This document shows positions 47,750-59,302 of a stretch of 64,000 nt of DNA, piece after piece. The notes below the pieces were generated by a model that was not told where the DNA came from, searched no databases, and worked only from the letters and a program-made list of their open reading frames with translations. The stretch comes from Uloborus plumipes (taxonomy: Eukaryota > Arthropoda > Arachnida > Araneae > Uloboridae). The translations under genes and the position numbers were made by a program. How positions within the stretch are numbered: the stretch's first letter is position 1; each line of letters begins with the position of its first letter. The stretch lies in assembly GCA_038373865.1 (NCBI GenBank), contig JAXGGA010001618.1:1-64000 (forward strand), in the 5' to 3' direction.

Positions 47750-47800
47750 CCAACGTCAACCCTGGCTGAGGTCTAGGGAACTACTAAGTTTGAGCAGAAA
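47750..47800 (+). pseudogene. LINE fragment B between two hAT insertions
   Basis: These 51 bp, with the 8-bp duplication at 47742-47749, continue the frame of fragment A (ALNQRQPWLRSRELLSLSR) once the hAT and one duplication copy are discounted. The next hAT starts at 47801. The fragment proves that both hAT elements entered one and the same LINE copy. Confidence 0.85.
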
Positions 47801-49398
47801 CAGGGTTGCCACAGGAAAAATTCATCAAAAAAGTAGCAAAAGTAGCCAAAAACTTATTAAAAAGTTGCAAAAAAAGTAGTTCCCAAAACTGAAAAAGTTT
47901 CAAAAAAACAGTATTCATGATCAGATAAATGAAGTAAAAAATAAATAGTACAGCTGAAAAGTTAACATTTGTAAAAAGTCTCCATCTGTTTTGCTGAGGA
48001 GTTCAAACTGAATGTGCAATGTAAAAAAATGTTAAAAAAAAACTTTTTACATAACTTATTAAAAGAGGGAGTCCTCCCCCCCCCTCCCCATGACTAGAGT
48101 TTCTTCTATTCAACTATTTTGATGAGAATACAATGAAAAATCAATATCAATAAAGCAAATTATAAATAAAATACTGCCAATAGCTGTTACGAGGATGCAG
48201 TAGAGCAACATCATCAGTGTAAAAAATTATGTAGTCTCTTGTTGCAAGAACTAGTTAAACATTAACTAGGACCTTAACAGTACAGCAGTACTTTTGCCAG
48301 GTTCGAAACTTGGGTAATCGAGTGCTATTTCAAATAAACATGCAAATAGAAAATGACGATTTTTTAGGGTTACGAAATTTTTATGGTTTGACTCTGAAAG
48401 AACAATATTCAGGTAATTATTACATGCCATCAAGTTTATATTTTCAATACTTTAAAATGCATTTTTGTGTGACGTTGCTCACTTTCGGTGATGTACTATT
48501 TTTCGTCGAAATGATTATGAAGTTTGTGTTATTGCTGTTTATTTATAGAGACGTGGAAGCTTTTGAACTTTGGTAAATGAGGGGTACCCTGCTCCCACCA
48601 TGGGGGAGGGGTTGTTATGATGCAGACTGGACCACTGACATTTTTAGAGGTTTTGAGGGTATTTTCCCCTTTTGTTGAAGGGGTAGGAGAACTCTAGCTA
48701 TCGGGCAGCAATGGAAAATGCGTTTGAATGAAATCTGATCTGACAGTGTCTTCTTTTTTTTTTTTCATTCGAAAATATGTTGATTGTGAAGAAAATTATT
48801 TCAGCAAGTTGATCAGATCGGGTGCTTCTACGAGAGTGTGAGGAGGTGGGGCAATACTTAATGCAATACACTATACTTTATGTTTTGCTATGAGGCCATG
48901 TGTTTTAAAGTCGCACAATTTAAGTTAAGCACAATTGGAAAAAATAAATTCAAAGAGAAATTTATAGTAGAGCCTTTTTAATTGCATAGTCACAAATAAC
49001 GTAAGTTTTTTTTTTTTTTAATTAAGCACCAGCTTACACGACGAAATTTCAGGGTTTTAGGCGTTAAGGAAAAAATGTAAAGTCAAAATTGCTGCAGATT
49101 TGCAGTATTACTATGCAGTTATGATTTTTACATTTGAAGTAGGCACTGTCGGCCCCGCTTAAACAAATACTGTCGGTTACAAGTACTTTTGACAGAAACT
49201 TGATACTAATTTGATTTTTTGTTCTGATTTCTTGACTACCCTTTTCAGTTCAGCTTTTTTTTTTTTTTTTGCTCACTTTCTTTTGTTTTAACATTTTAAA
49301 ATTTTCTTCCCTAACCTTAGCTACTTTATTTTATTTCACTCTGATGTCAAACTCATATCAGCGCTTTATGTGGTGATATGATTCGCAATCTGGATGAC

Positions 49399-51262
49399 TA
49401 TAACCAAGGCTTCACTAGATAGCGTTTTATACAGGCTGCTTCATTTGATCAAAATCCTAAAATCCTTGGGATAAAAACGGATAGATGTCGCCTAGCGACA
49501 TCTATCGAATTTTGTGGTAACTAACATTATATACAAATCAGATAATAAAAGACAAAATTAAAATTTAATTTGTTGGCGACAATTTTACAATCTGGCATTC
49601 AATTCTATTTTATTATATTTTAACGTCATTTAATAGCTTGTTCGATTTGCTGGTTTATTCTGCATTTTAACGGCTTGTTTTAATTAGTTAACAAATTATT
49701 TTTCATTTTAATTGATTCTTAATATAATTAAACTATGAAACGACACTGGCACCGCAGAGCGATAAATGGCGATTTTGGAACGATAGTTCCATCAAAACTT
49801 TTGATGAGTTTAGATTGTCAAATTAATTCATTTGGCGATTTTTTTACATTTTAATGGACATTTTGGAATGACTATGGCACTAATATCTTGAAAAGCACAT
49901 CAAGAATTTGTTCTCCGTAAAGCTTTTGGGAATATTTCAATAACCGAGATCTTTGGTAGTATGTACGTTTCAGTTATAGGTACGTTTTTTAACTTGGCGA
50001 TGTATTTTCTTACCACCTAAGCGAAGATTAAAATTTTAAGCTTGCATCGTCTTCATGGTTGCTTTTTTTCTCTTATTTTGCATTTTGGCTCGATATATTT
50101 ATTAAACTTATTATGTTACATGCTAATGGAGCTTTTAAAGTTGATTTGGCGAGTTTTTTAATAAGAATTCTCACATTATTTCGCAGCTTTTTTTTCAGTT
50201 GGCCCATTATTTTACTTTCAAGTATTAAACGTATGTGTGAAATTAGAAACAAAAAAGGGAAGATTTCGGTGATTGGAAGTCTGGTTATCTTTCCCTATTG
50301 GCGTTAAATCTTTGTGGCCAATTTATGAGCGAGGGAAATACTTCCTTCGCAAACATAAACTAAAGAGCAACAAAATAAAGTAATTATCGCCAAAAATTTG
50401 GCAACCACACCAGATTCCCAATTATCGAAATATTATCCATGTGTGAAATTTAACATAAAAAGAACATTACCTTTTTCTTTGTGTAAATGAAAACAAAATT
50501 TTACAGTTGGTCGTCGTTAAATTGTAGTTTTGTTTATTTTTTTCGTACTTGCTCTTTAGTACCAAGCGATTATATATGCTCATTTCGTTGTTACTAAAGA
50601 AATTAATATGTTTTGTTGTCAATCGTCTTTCCGTTGAACACCATCGCTTCATTACTGTACATTTCATTCTGGGGCATCAAAATGAAATGTCTCTACGAAT
50701 AGCTTCGCCATTTTTCGCTCTGATGTGTCGACGCTATCAAAATGAACATCTGAGCTTTTGCGCAGCAATTAAGATCGTGTGAGCAAAAATAATGAAACAA
50801 AATAGAAAATGGAGCAATATTATTTCATTGCTGCATTTTTTATTTATCGGCTGCGAATTTAAACGTATATTTTATTAATGCAGAGATGTCAAAATTGAAC
50901 GCCATTGCTATATGTTGCTAATTCGAAGTAAGTAAACAGATGAATGAATGTCGAATGACTGAATCATGAGTTGCGACCAACTTTACCTGAAAAGGGAATT
51001 TATTTCCCCTAAAAAGCAGTACTAATAAGGCCTTCGGCATCAATTCACTCTGTACTCCACTTCAGTTAACTATATCAATATTTTTTAACCCTTAAAGATA
51101 GGATAAACATCACTTTCTACAGCAGAAACAACATGCTAATAAATGTAAACAAACATTTGGGTGGTCCTCGTTCAGCGCTCTCTAGCTGGCAAATCTTTAC
51201 CATTGATGTTTTGAGTAATGATACAGCCTGTATAAAACGCTATCTAGTGAAGCCTTGCTATA
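49399..51262. mobile_element. unclassified 1.9-kb element with ~38-bp inverted ends
   Basis: The left end tataaccaaggcttcactag continues with atagcgttttatacaggctg. The right end is its near-perfect reverse complement (51224-51262). A tight hairpin (gatagatgtcgc/gcgacatctatc) lies at 49480-49506. No coding frame above 82 codons is present. The flanking bases do not show an obvious duplication, though TATA-like bases occur on both sides. Confidence 0.6.
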
Positions 51263-51292
51263 ACTTAATACCATCTCATGTTACAGAACCAC

Positions 51293-51730
51293 CAGGGCCG
51301 CCGTTTGGGGGGGAATACTGGACCTCTAGTACCGGGCCCGGAGCTTTGGGGGGCCCGTAAGGTTATGAACATGTTTTTCCAGTAATAGTGTCAATAATTT
51401 CATCAAAAAAAAAAATCTCGCTTTCCATTGCCGATTCTCAATATGAAACAATTGCTAGTACAAACACTAATGAATGAAACACGCTTGCGCAAAGGAAAAT
51501 GTACCGCTTTTTAAAATCATCTGGCGATACAAAAAACGTGAAAATAAAATCAGATGCACACTTTCGTAACTAAAAAAAAAGGTTTTCCGAAATTCTTTTT
51601 CTCCTTTTTTTTTACAATTGCAAATGTGCTGAAACAATGGCATGAAAATATGCAATTGGGGGGGGGGGGGTGCATGGGGGGCCCGACATTAAAATTGGTA
51701 CCGGGCCCATCGCTGGTAGCGGCGGCCCTG
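51293..51730. mobile_element. hAT MITE (CAGGGCCGCC ends)
   Basis: A 438-bp element from cagggccgccgtttgggggg to gtagcggcggccctg, flanked by a perfect 8-bp duplication AGAACCAC (51285-51292 and 51731-51738). G+C-rich subterminal words (ggtaccgggccc, agtaccgggccc) appear on both sides, and there is a G run of 14 near 51658. Open frames overlapping it on both strands are by-products. Confidence 0.9.
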
Positions 51731-53220
51731 AGAACCACATATTGGTTCTGCAACATAAGATGGTGTTAGGGAGGAGTTGTGATGGCAGTCTGAAGTGAAG
51801 AAATAGCACTCTTAATTATGTTAACTTGTACTTTGTTCCTCGAAAAAAATCAGAAATCTAATAATAATATTACAAAACTTGACGTCTTTGAAACAAAATC
51901 AGTGATTCAGTTCTTTTTGTGTCAAGTGAATATGCTTAAAATAATTATTCACTTGACACAAAATTATGGAGTTTTTTTTTAATTTTCAAATGAAAGTTTC
52001 AGTAAAAATAAGAATAAATTTTATTTATTTGTCTCTTAACAAAGCTTTGATACATATTAAAAGAAAAAAAATGTGGAAAAGGATTCTCATTTTTCGCAAG
52101 GTAGACCATACAAACTTGAAAATTGCAACTAAATGAGCTCTTTAAAGTAAAGCAGAACTTTAAACAATACACCTCTGATACCCCTGTTTAATTTATATCA
52201 CTTCGTATAATCTTCCTCTGTTTATTCATAAATGCTAGAAATATTAATGAGTTACTTCAACTTTCACATATGTCAACTGTTCAACTGGAAGCTTATGCAA
52301 AAACTACCCATTAAAAAAAATTAATAAAGTAAAATTTAAAAAAAGCTGATTAAGCTTATGCAAAAACTACCCATAAAAAAATAATATAATTAAATTAAAA
52401 AGAAGCTGATTAAGGTTTTAAGTGAAAAAATATTTATTGCAAGAGAAAAATTTAACAATTTAAAGCTAATTTGCTAAATATTTGGTACACTTCCCACCAA
52501 AAAAGTAATTACAATCGATAAAAAAAATAAAAGTCAAGGTTGAAAAAAAAGAACTATGGATATAATATGATTTAGTTAGCTTATGTTAAAATAGCTGTCA
52601 AATTCTAAAATAATTGAAATAAAAATATCTGCAAAATTATTGAAATCCCTAACAGTAGAACTTTGGGCAAAGCTCGTGCTTGATGTCTGTAAGTTCCAAA
52701 AAATAAATTTTTACCTAATCAGCTGTTTATTATTAAAATTCAATTAAATGAGAATCTTAAATAAGTCAGTTCCTTTAATCTACTAAACTTTGAGCCGATT
52801 TTTCTACAATATATATCCAATAAATAGATCCACCCCCCTTCCTCAGTAGCTATAGCTATTAAAAAAATCACTTTTTACCCAAAAACTAAAGTAACGAAGA
52901 GGTTATTCCAAAATCTAAGCTGTGCTCCCTGATTGGTACTTTAAAAAAATAATAATAGATCTGTCCATAATAAAAGTCCATAATAAAAAGTAATGGGTTT
53001 CAAATTAATAAATAAAATCAAATAGGGTGAGAAAGAGAAAAATAGAAGATTTTCGAATTAAAACTTGCTTTGGAAAAAAAAAGTCTCCAAAAAAGTAGCT
53101 CCAGTGAAAATAAGTTGCTTTTTAGCCTGTTTGTGCTCAAAAAAAGTCTCCAAAGTCGCCTAGAGACAAAAAAAGCAGCAAAAAGTAGCATTTAAGTAGC
53201 CTGTAGCAACCCTGCAGAAA

Positions 53221-53570
53221 GGAGATTAAGATGTCCATCGGACTTCTCACCGGACACTGTTCACTTAATAGACACCTAAACTTGTTGGGTATCACTGATG
53301 ACCCAGCTTGCAGAGGCTGCCTAGAGGCGGATGAAAGTTCAGGTCATGTTCTGTGCGATTGTGATTTTTATTCTGCCCACAGATTTGAACACTTGGAGTT
53401 TCATTGTTTAGATCCCTACGAACTGTCTAGCATTCCTGTTAGACATCTGCTTAAGTTCGTCTCAGCTATTGAGCTCTGGTAAAGGCCTAACGGGGATAGT
53501 ACAATAGACCTGTGGTCGCAGTGCTTGCGTTGTCTTAGGGGCCCCCCTTTTTCACTTCATTCATTCATGT
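53221..53570 (+). pseudogene. LINE C-terminal end, fragment C
   Basis: Continues the LINE frame after the second hAT: KEIKMSIGLLTGHCSLNRHL, then a CCHC-like knuckle (CRGCLEADESSGHVLCDC) and an end at SAIELW and TAA (53480-53482). A short 3' UTR follows and ends in ttcattcattcatg, a small TCAT repeat of the type that ends several LINE families. The frame is preserved over the two hAT insertions, so they are young relative to the decay of the LINE. Confidence 0.85.
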
Positions 53571-55411
53571 TGCAAAACATGTTGAAGCCGGAGTGATCTA
53601 ATGGACGTAATAAAAATGTGTTATTTGCTTTAAAAAATGTATTCCAATCATGGTTTGATATTTGCAGCTTAAAACTTCTAGTGTGGTTTACAACTAGACT
53701 AGATAGTTTTAAACACATGATTCATTCACTATAAGTATATTTACAAGAGCAATAATATGTAATGCAAGGAGCTTAATGAATGCAATGCAGAGGTAGTGAA
53801 GAACTAACACAAATAAATAAAAAAAGAAAGAAGAGACAAATGGAGTTTTGTCAGTCTGCTCATGTCAGGTTAGAGACTAATTTCCCGCCAATGCCATGAG
53901 ATCATGCTGCATTGAGAACAGTATTATTACCCAAACATTTAAGCCAAGTAAAGAAATGTCGAAATTATATAACAATGGTTAGCTAGTTCCTTGTCCCAAA
54001 CATTAAATCAACAATGCAGCAAAAAAAAAAAGTCAAAATAATAACCTAAAACATCAGCCAAAAGTTTATTCTAGTTAAATAAAAACACTCAGATGCATCC
54101 AACTCTGTTTGCTACAAGAACTTGACTTAAAAACGTCTTATAAAGTGAGCAGTAAATGGTTACACTCAGGCATAGTGTTTTTTGAATTATAATTTATTTA
54201 AATAACTAAAAATTAGGGCAATTGAAAACTATTTAAAAGTTTAATTTTGAGAATTTAATTTTAATAGTAAAAATAATTTCTAATGAAAAACTATGTTACT
54301 CCTGATAACTTCAGAAATAATCATGATACTAAAACCTTTCTACATAGGAATGGCTGCTAATTTTATAAATCAATAACTTGAGGGTCGCATTTGGATTTAA
54401 AGGTTTTAAGCCAAAATATGTAACAAATAATAATAATTAACCAATGCTGTTACTTACAAAGGTTTAAACTCAAAAATAAAAAAAATAAAAAATAAATAAA
54501 ATAAAATAAAATAGAAATAAATAAATAAATAAGGAAAATTCTTGTAGCCTACAAGTTTTTGAAAGTTCCTCATCCTAATTCAATTGATTATTTTTACTTT
54601 ATATGACACCTTAATTAAATAAAAATTCATATGGATTTTTTTTATCAGTTCTGAATTTGGCACTAAAACATGGCTATTGGAATCTTTTCTTTAAAAAATA
54701 CTTCATTACTTAAAAATATAAATAAAAAATATAGGTTCTGTAACCTTATCATCAGTATTGTAGTAAGTAATCTGTTGAACATGTTAGATATTTCATTTGG
54801 TTTTCAAAAGCTAATCAACGATTCAGGGTTCATACTCAATTTTAGAAATAAAAATGAAGTTTTGGAGGAAATTTAAAGGACTACTTGTACTATGCCAAAA
54901 TTAATATTTTCTAATTATTTTTTTCCATGATCTCTAATATATTAATTAAATTATCTTAAGTATTTTTAAATATCTTGAATAACAGTTAGACAAAAAGACT
55001 TTCACTGCTGGGAGAGAGAAGGGAGGATACATATACAAATACCTATGTATATATTGTACACACAGTGCTGTAATTGGAAAAAAAAATATATTTAGGAGAA
55101 TGAACCTTTTTTATTTTGCAGATATCATGGTTGATAATTTTTTTAGGGCCAAAACAGCTTAGTTTAGATTAGTTTTGCCACCCTCAACTCAAAAATCAAG
55201 TTTTTTTTTTTTTCTCATACGATACCAATTTACATTGAATTTGCATTATTTTTTCAACAATAAAACTAATACTTTCGGAAATGACTTTCCTTCATTCTCA
55301 TGTAACTATATATGTCCTATCCATCACATTTTCTTCCAGGAAACAATGTAGGTTAAAAAAAAAATAAAATAACAACAATGAAAAAATTTAGAAAACAGTA
55401 AAATAACTTAC
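53571..55411. other. PDIA4 intron, unassigned A+T-rich DNA
   Basis: No element ends or exon-like frames were recognised. An (aaataa)n-type stretch occupies about 54478-54532. Confidence 0.4.
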
Positions 55412-55560
55412 ATTAGTTAGCTCAAACTTAGTGGGTTGATATTCTGAAGCAAATATTTCTGGTTGATACAAAACAATCTTTGTACTTTCTACACCAAAAT
55501 GCTTCAAAATTTTTTTGTCAAACACATGGTAAAAAGTAAACTTTCCTCTAAAGGTATTTG
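55412..55560 (-). CDS. PDIA4: PDIA4/ERp72-like, b domain exon (second half)
   Basis: A 149-nt exon encoding ANTFRGKFTFYHVFDKKILK, then HFGVESTKIVLYQPEIFASE and YQPTKFELTN. The order, a YxFxH-type strand followed by a V(L/V)xQPExFxSxY(Q/E)P segment, matches the b domain of ERp72. The acceptor is a strong tttttttcag and the donor gtaagt. Its 5' phase is 1 and its 3' phase 0. The downstream intron is 13.6 kb and holds an interrupted LINE and about 10 kb of hAT-derived DNA. Confidence 0.92.
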
Positions 55561-56055
55561 CTGAAAAAAAAAAAAAAAACTTCATCATATTTCTACTGAT
55601 TAGCACATACGGAGATATAAAAAGCAAAATAATTTTGGTTTTGAACATTTGCAAAATAATACAAAAAGGGTAAAAAATTGTTCATGAAATTAACTTGAAA
55701 CAGTAAAAATAATGCTAAATCATCATTGACTAGAACATTTTTACAATTATGATGTCTTTAAACGTTTGAGTGGGATTGTAACTTCTTTCTGCTTGATATG
55801 TCAATTGATTAGACTGTTCCGACTCTTGTGCACCAGCAACATGCCAAATGCTTTTGCTCAAAATTTATGTGTGTTAGCTAATGTAAGGAACAGAAAAGCT
55901 ATTACAGGGGCCATTTTGTCTATCAGATCTGTACCAAAGGAAGGATGTTCTTGTCACTTCTGTCATAGAGGTAGCACACTTCACTATGTTCCCAATAAAG
56001 GCCTCTTTAATAATTAGTAGGTTGTGAGTAGTTCTTTTTCTGTATATATGACTGC

Positions 56056-56456
56056 TAGAAGTGGGCGCTCAATTCACCAATTGCTTAGAAGAATTGAATC
56101 TTCCAACATAGAGAATGAATCAGAATTCTCAAAAAACGAATGCCAACTGTGTTAGTTAATCGATTCTTTTCCTGAACTGATTCCTTTAGTGAATCAAGTT
56201 CTGCAAAGTGAATTTGCCAATTCGATCACTTGGTGATTCACCAAAAGACTTCCAATTAGACTCGGATGATTTCGCAATTCATCGAATCAATGATTTGGCT
56301 TGAAGCTTGAAAAGGAATTATAACTCTTTTCTAGATTCAGAGGAAATAAAGAATTGATCAGCAGAGTGACTAGAGGAATTATTTCCAACTTTTTTAATTT
56401 GCTTGTTAAAAGATTCGATTTTTTAAAGAAATTTGTGAGCTGAGCGCCCATCTCTA
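56056..56456. mobile_element. hAT-like element (TAGAGATGGGCGCTCA ends)
   Basis: The left end tagaagtgggcgctcaattc and right end tgagcgcccatctcta form inverted termini of about 17 bp in an intron of the PDIA4 gene. The interior is dense in gaatc/gattc words in both orientations. No clear target duplication remains, so the hAT assignment rests on the terminal sequence and size (401 bp). Confidence 0.55.
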
Positions 56457-57593
56457 AGACCCAATTTGAAAATTTTTAAGAGCTCAATATTTTCTTTTAT
56501 ATACTTCAAAGAAAAAAATCAAGCCAAAACTCAAAAATTGCTCATAACTAAGGAATAATTTTCAGATCATTAACTGAATTACAGGAAATTCTTCACATGG
56601 AATCACACCAATAGTGTTATAATGGAAAAAATTTAAATAGGTAGAAATCCAAAGAGCATCTTGAGACATTTTTGACGCAAATATTAATTGCTCTAATCTG
56701 CCTGTTATTGAGATATAAGGTCTCAAAGACTACCAAAGTTTAAAGAAAAGGGCCAAATTTAAAGACTTAATGGGAAAGTGACCACATCATTTCACTGTCT
56801 GCTTCAATCTACAAATCGTGCGAAGGACATCTTCTATTACCCATTGAAACTAGTTAAATTTGGCGATTTTCCTTGAAATTTCGGCAGATTTTAGACTATG
56901 TATTTCAATAATGAGAATATAAGAGCAATTAATTTATGCATCCACAAACATTTTTTACACTACAATGCTCTTTTAATTGTAACTCATTGAATTTTTTTTA
57001 TTGTTACACTATTGTGTGGTTTTCTGGTTAGACTATGAAAATTCAACTTCTGACAAATGTGTATGTTTTTGAATGATGACTATTTAACTTTTATGAAATT
57101 TTGGAAAAATGCCTAAATTTATCATATCTTAAAGTTTGGGAAGCTCTTAACCCTTCCCTAAGAGCATTGTAAACCAGGCTCATAAGAGTATAAGTTGGGT
57201 CTAAGTAGGCGGTTTTTGAAGCTCTCTCCAGTAGCTTCTTGGAATTAGAGTCCACACAACACAGCTGTAGGTTATATTTGGTGTTAAGTAGGGTCATTTC
57301 CCCCGTGGTCCTCTCCCTGGATCCAAGTCTTTACTCTGGGGAAAGCTGCACTGATGAAAAGAGCTGTTTTCACTCTTTGAATAACAAGTTTACAAGAAGG
57401 AAACATGTATTGAATTTATATCATTAATTTTTACAGGCTGTTCGTACATTTTTCTCACAGATTTGATTAAGTTTGTTACATTCACACTTTACAACATTAC
57501 ACACTAAAGTTTCAAATAGATTTCAGGAAATATGCTTGGAACAAAAGAAAAAAAGAAGACAAATTAAATGAAAAGAAAAATATATAATTTTAC

Positions 57594-57749
57594 CTGTTTC
57601 TAAATAAGATGCATATAATTGCTCAAAATCGGATACGAAAAAGCCTACAATTAACACATCACTTTTTCCAATTGCATTTTCTAGTAATTTTGCAGACTTG
57701 ATTTCTTCACTAGGTGGTTTAGCTTGTTCTTTCATGTACGAAATAATAC
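57594..57749 (-). CDS. PDIA4: PDIA4/ERp72-like, b domain exon (first half)
   Basis: A 156-nt exon encoding GIISYMKEQAKPPSEEIKSA, then KLLENAIGKSDVLIVGFFVS and DFEQLYASYLET. GI(V/I)SYMK.Q..PPS.EI is the start of the b domain, just after the second catalytic domain of ERp72. The acceptor is tcttttacag and the donor gtaaaa, a weaker donor than in the other exons. Both borders are phase 1. This is the most 5' exon I can identify. The exons for the signal peptide and the first two CGHC domains were not seen between 57750 and 64000, so the gene model is partial at its 5' end. Confidence 0.92.
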
Positions 57750-59302
57750 CTGTAAAAGAATTGACTATATAGCATTTGACAATTTTGGCAGCTGTCATTA
57801 GTCGTGCTTGATACCGTATTACCCTGCATTAGCTGGCACTTGAAAAAAGAGAGGTTGACCAGCATGCTAGGAAATTTGAATTTTACAGCATGCTGGATAA
57901 TTCAAGGTTCATTTTCCAATAAAACAAAAGAAAATTTCCCTGCTCAGTTTCAACCACAAAGCAAACCACTGCAAGGAAAAATAAATAAATTCCTTAAGCA
58001 AACTTCTTTTCAAAAACAATCCATTAAATTCCAGGTGTCCGAGATGAGAGAAACATGGTGGTTTATGGTGAGTTGTCTTTCTACAGTTTGTTAATATTTT
58101 TACAAAATTAAACAGTTTATTAATACTGAAAAAATGATCTATACTGCCACGCTAAGCAGAAAAATGGTATTTGCAGCTGAGCTCAAAAATAGGAATCACC
58201 TTTCAAAGTTTTATGCTTCTATGTATTCCATTTAGATACCAGTTTTTCAGAAATTTTATTTTAATATTTCCTGTTTACAAGTGTCTGCAAAACCAGGGCC
58301 GTCCTCAAGGGGTGGGTTTTGGGGGTTAAACCCCTCCTATTGGGGAAAAAATAATAAGCCAAATGAAGAAAATGCACGTTTGATGTAAATTATATTTAAT
58401 ATAAAATTCTGTGTGAAACGCTTTATTTATTTAAAACATTTTCAAAGTTAATTTTGAAAAAAAAAAAAAAAAAAAAACTAAGTTGAGTTGCTGAGAAATA
58501 GACTGAATGAATATTTATAAAATTAAAAAGATTTTAAATTAATTTTATATTCTAAATTTTTAAAACATATTACAAATTTATCAGAGCTACTACACAGTTT
58601 TGGAAATAATTTCTCAGTTTCTACTATAATATCGTTCTCATTACATACATTTTAATATTCAGTATTTTTGTCATCTATAGTTGGGTAAAATAAAAGTGAA
58701 AAACTGCTATTATGTTTTCTATTAATTTGTTTGCATCCCTATTATGTTTTAATAAATCAAAACTAAAATTGTTATTTTATGGCCTAGAAATCTACCAAAC
58801 TTTAAAACCCGCACAGCCTCTAGACGTCAAGTTGTGTAAATTTTCATCCTATTGCAGTCACTAGCGCATGCAAAATTTCTCTTCTGAAGGGAAGGGTATC
58901 ATAAAAATCATTGCATGTATATTTTATCAATCTCAGTACGATATTTTATATAATCTTTTGTATATAAAATACCATACTGGATTGGTAACACAATTTAAAA
59001 TTAAGGCTTCGTAGGAGGGGGGAATGTTGTGACGCCCCTGCGATGTCCCAAACTGAAACACTGGTATGTTTTCCTAACAATGCAAATAAGGATGAAAAAG
59101 CATGAAAACCCCTCCCTTTACGAAATCCTGGGCACGGGCCAGTGTAAAACAATGTATTTAGGTAATATATGTTACAAATATTTACCAGGTGACAAAAATT
59201 CAATTTTGATAAAAAGTGCAGGTAAGATTTCTGTGCTTGCCACACCAGTATAGAACTGATATTATTTTTTAATTTGAATATGAATTTGTGAAAGGATTAA
59301 AT
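57750..59302. other. upstream PDIA4 intron, unassigned
   Basis: Should be intron of the PDIA4-like gene, since the exon ending at 57749 begins in phase 1 at a splice acceptor. I searched by eye for CGHC-encoding sequence and found none. A hAT-like terminus cagggccgtcctcaagggg lies at 58295 without a partner. Frames at 58946-59253 on both strands are not recognisable. Confidence 0.4.

Larger units (their letters stand above)
47801..53214. mobile_element. hAT element b in the LINE, with nested elements
   Basis: The ends cagggttgccaca and tgtagcaaccctg are inverted. The flanks share gcagaaa (47794-47800 and 53214-53220), an eroded target duplication. Subterminal zones carry repeated aaaagtagc/aaaaaagtagc words on both sides (47830-47885 and 53085-53200). 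At least two further elements lie inside (49399-51262, 51293-51730). No transposase frame was found in the remaining 3 kb. Confidence 0.8.

Noticed and set aside
51467..51809. Overlapping frames on both strands with Pro/Gly-rich segments.
   Set aside because: They are produced by the G+C-rich hAT MITE at 51293-51730.
57091..57297. 68-codon minus-strand frame with LREGLRASQTLRYDKF, which looks somewhat protein-like.
   Set aside because: It shows no recognisable family and no splice sites joining it to PDIA4, and it lies inside an intron whose flanking exons are already in phase with each other.
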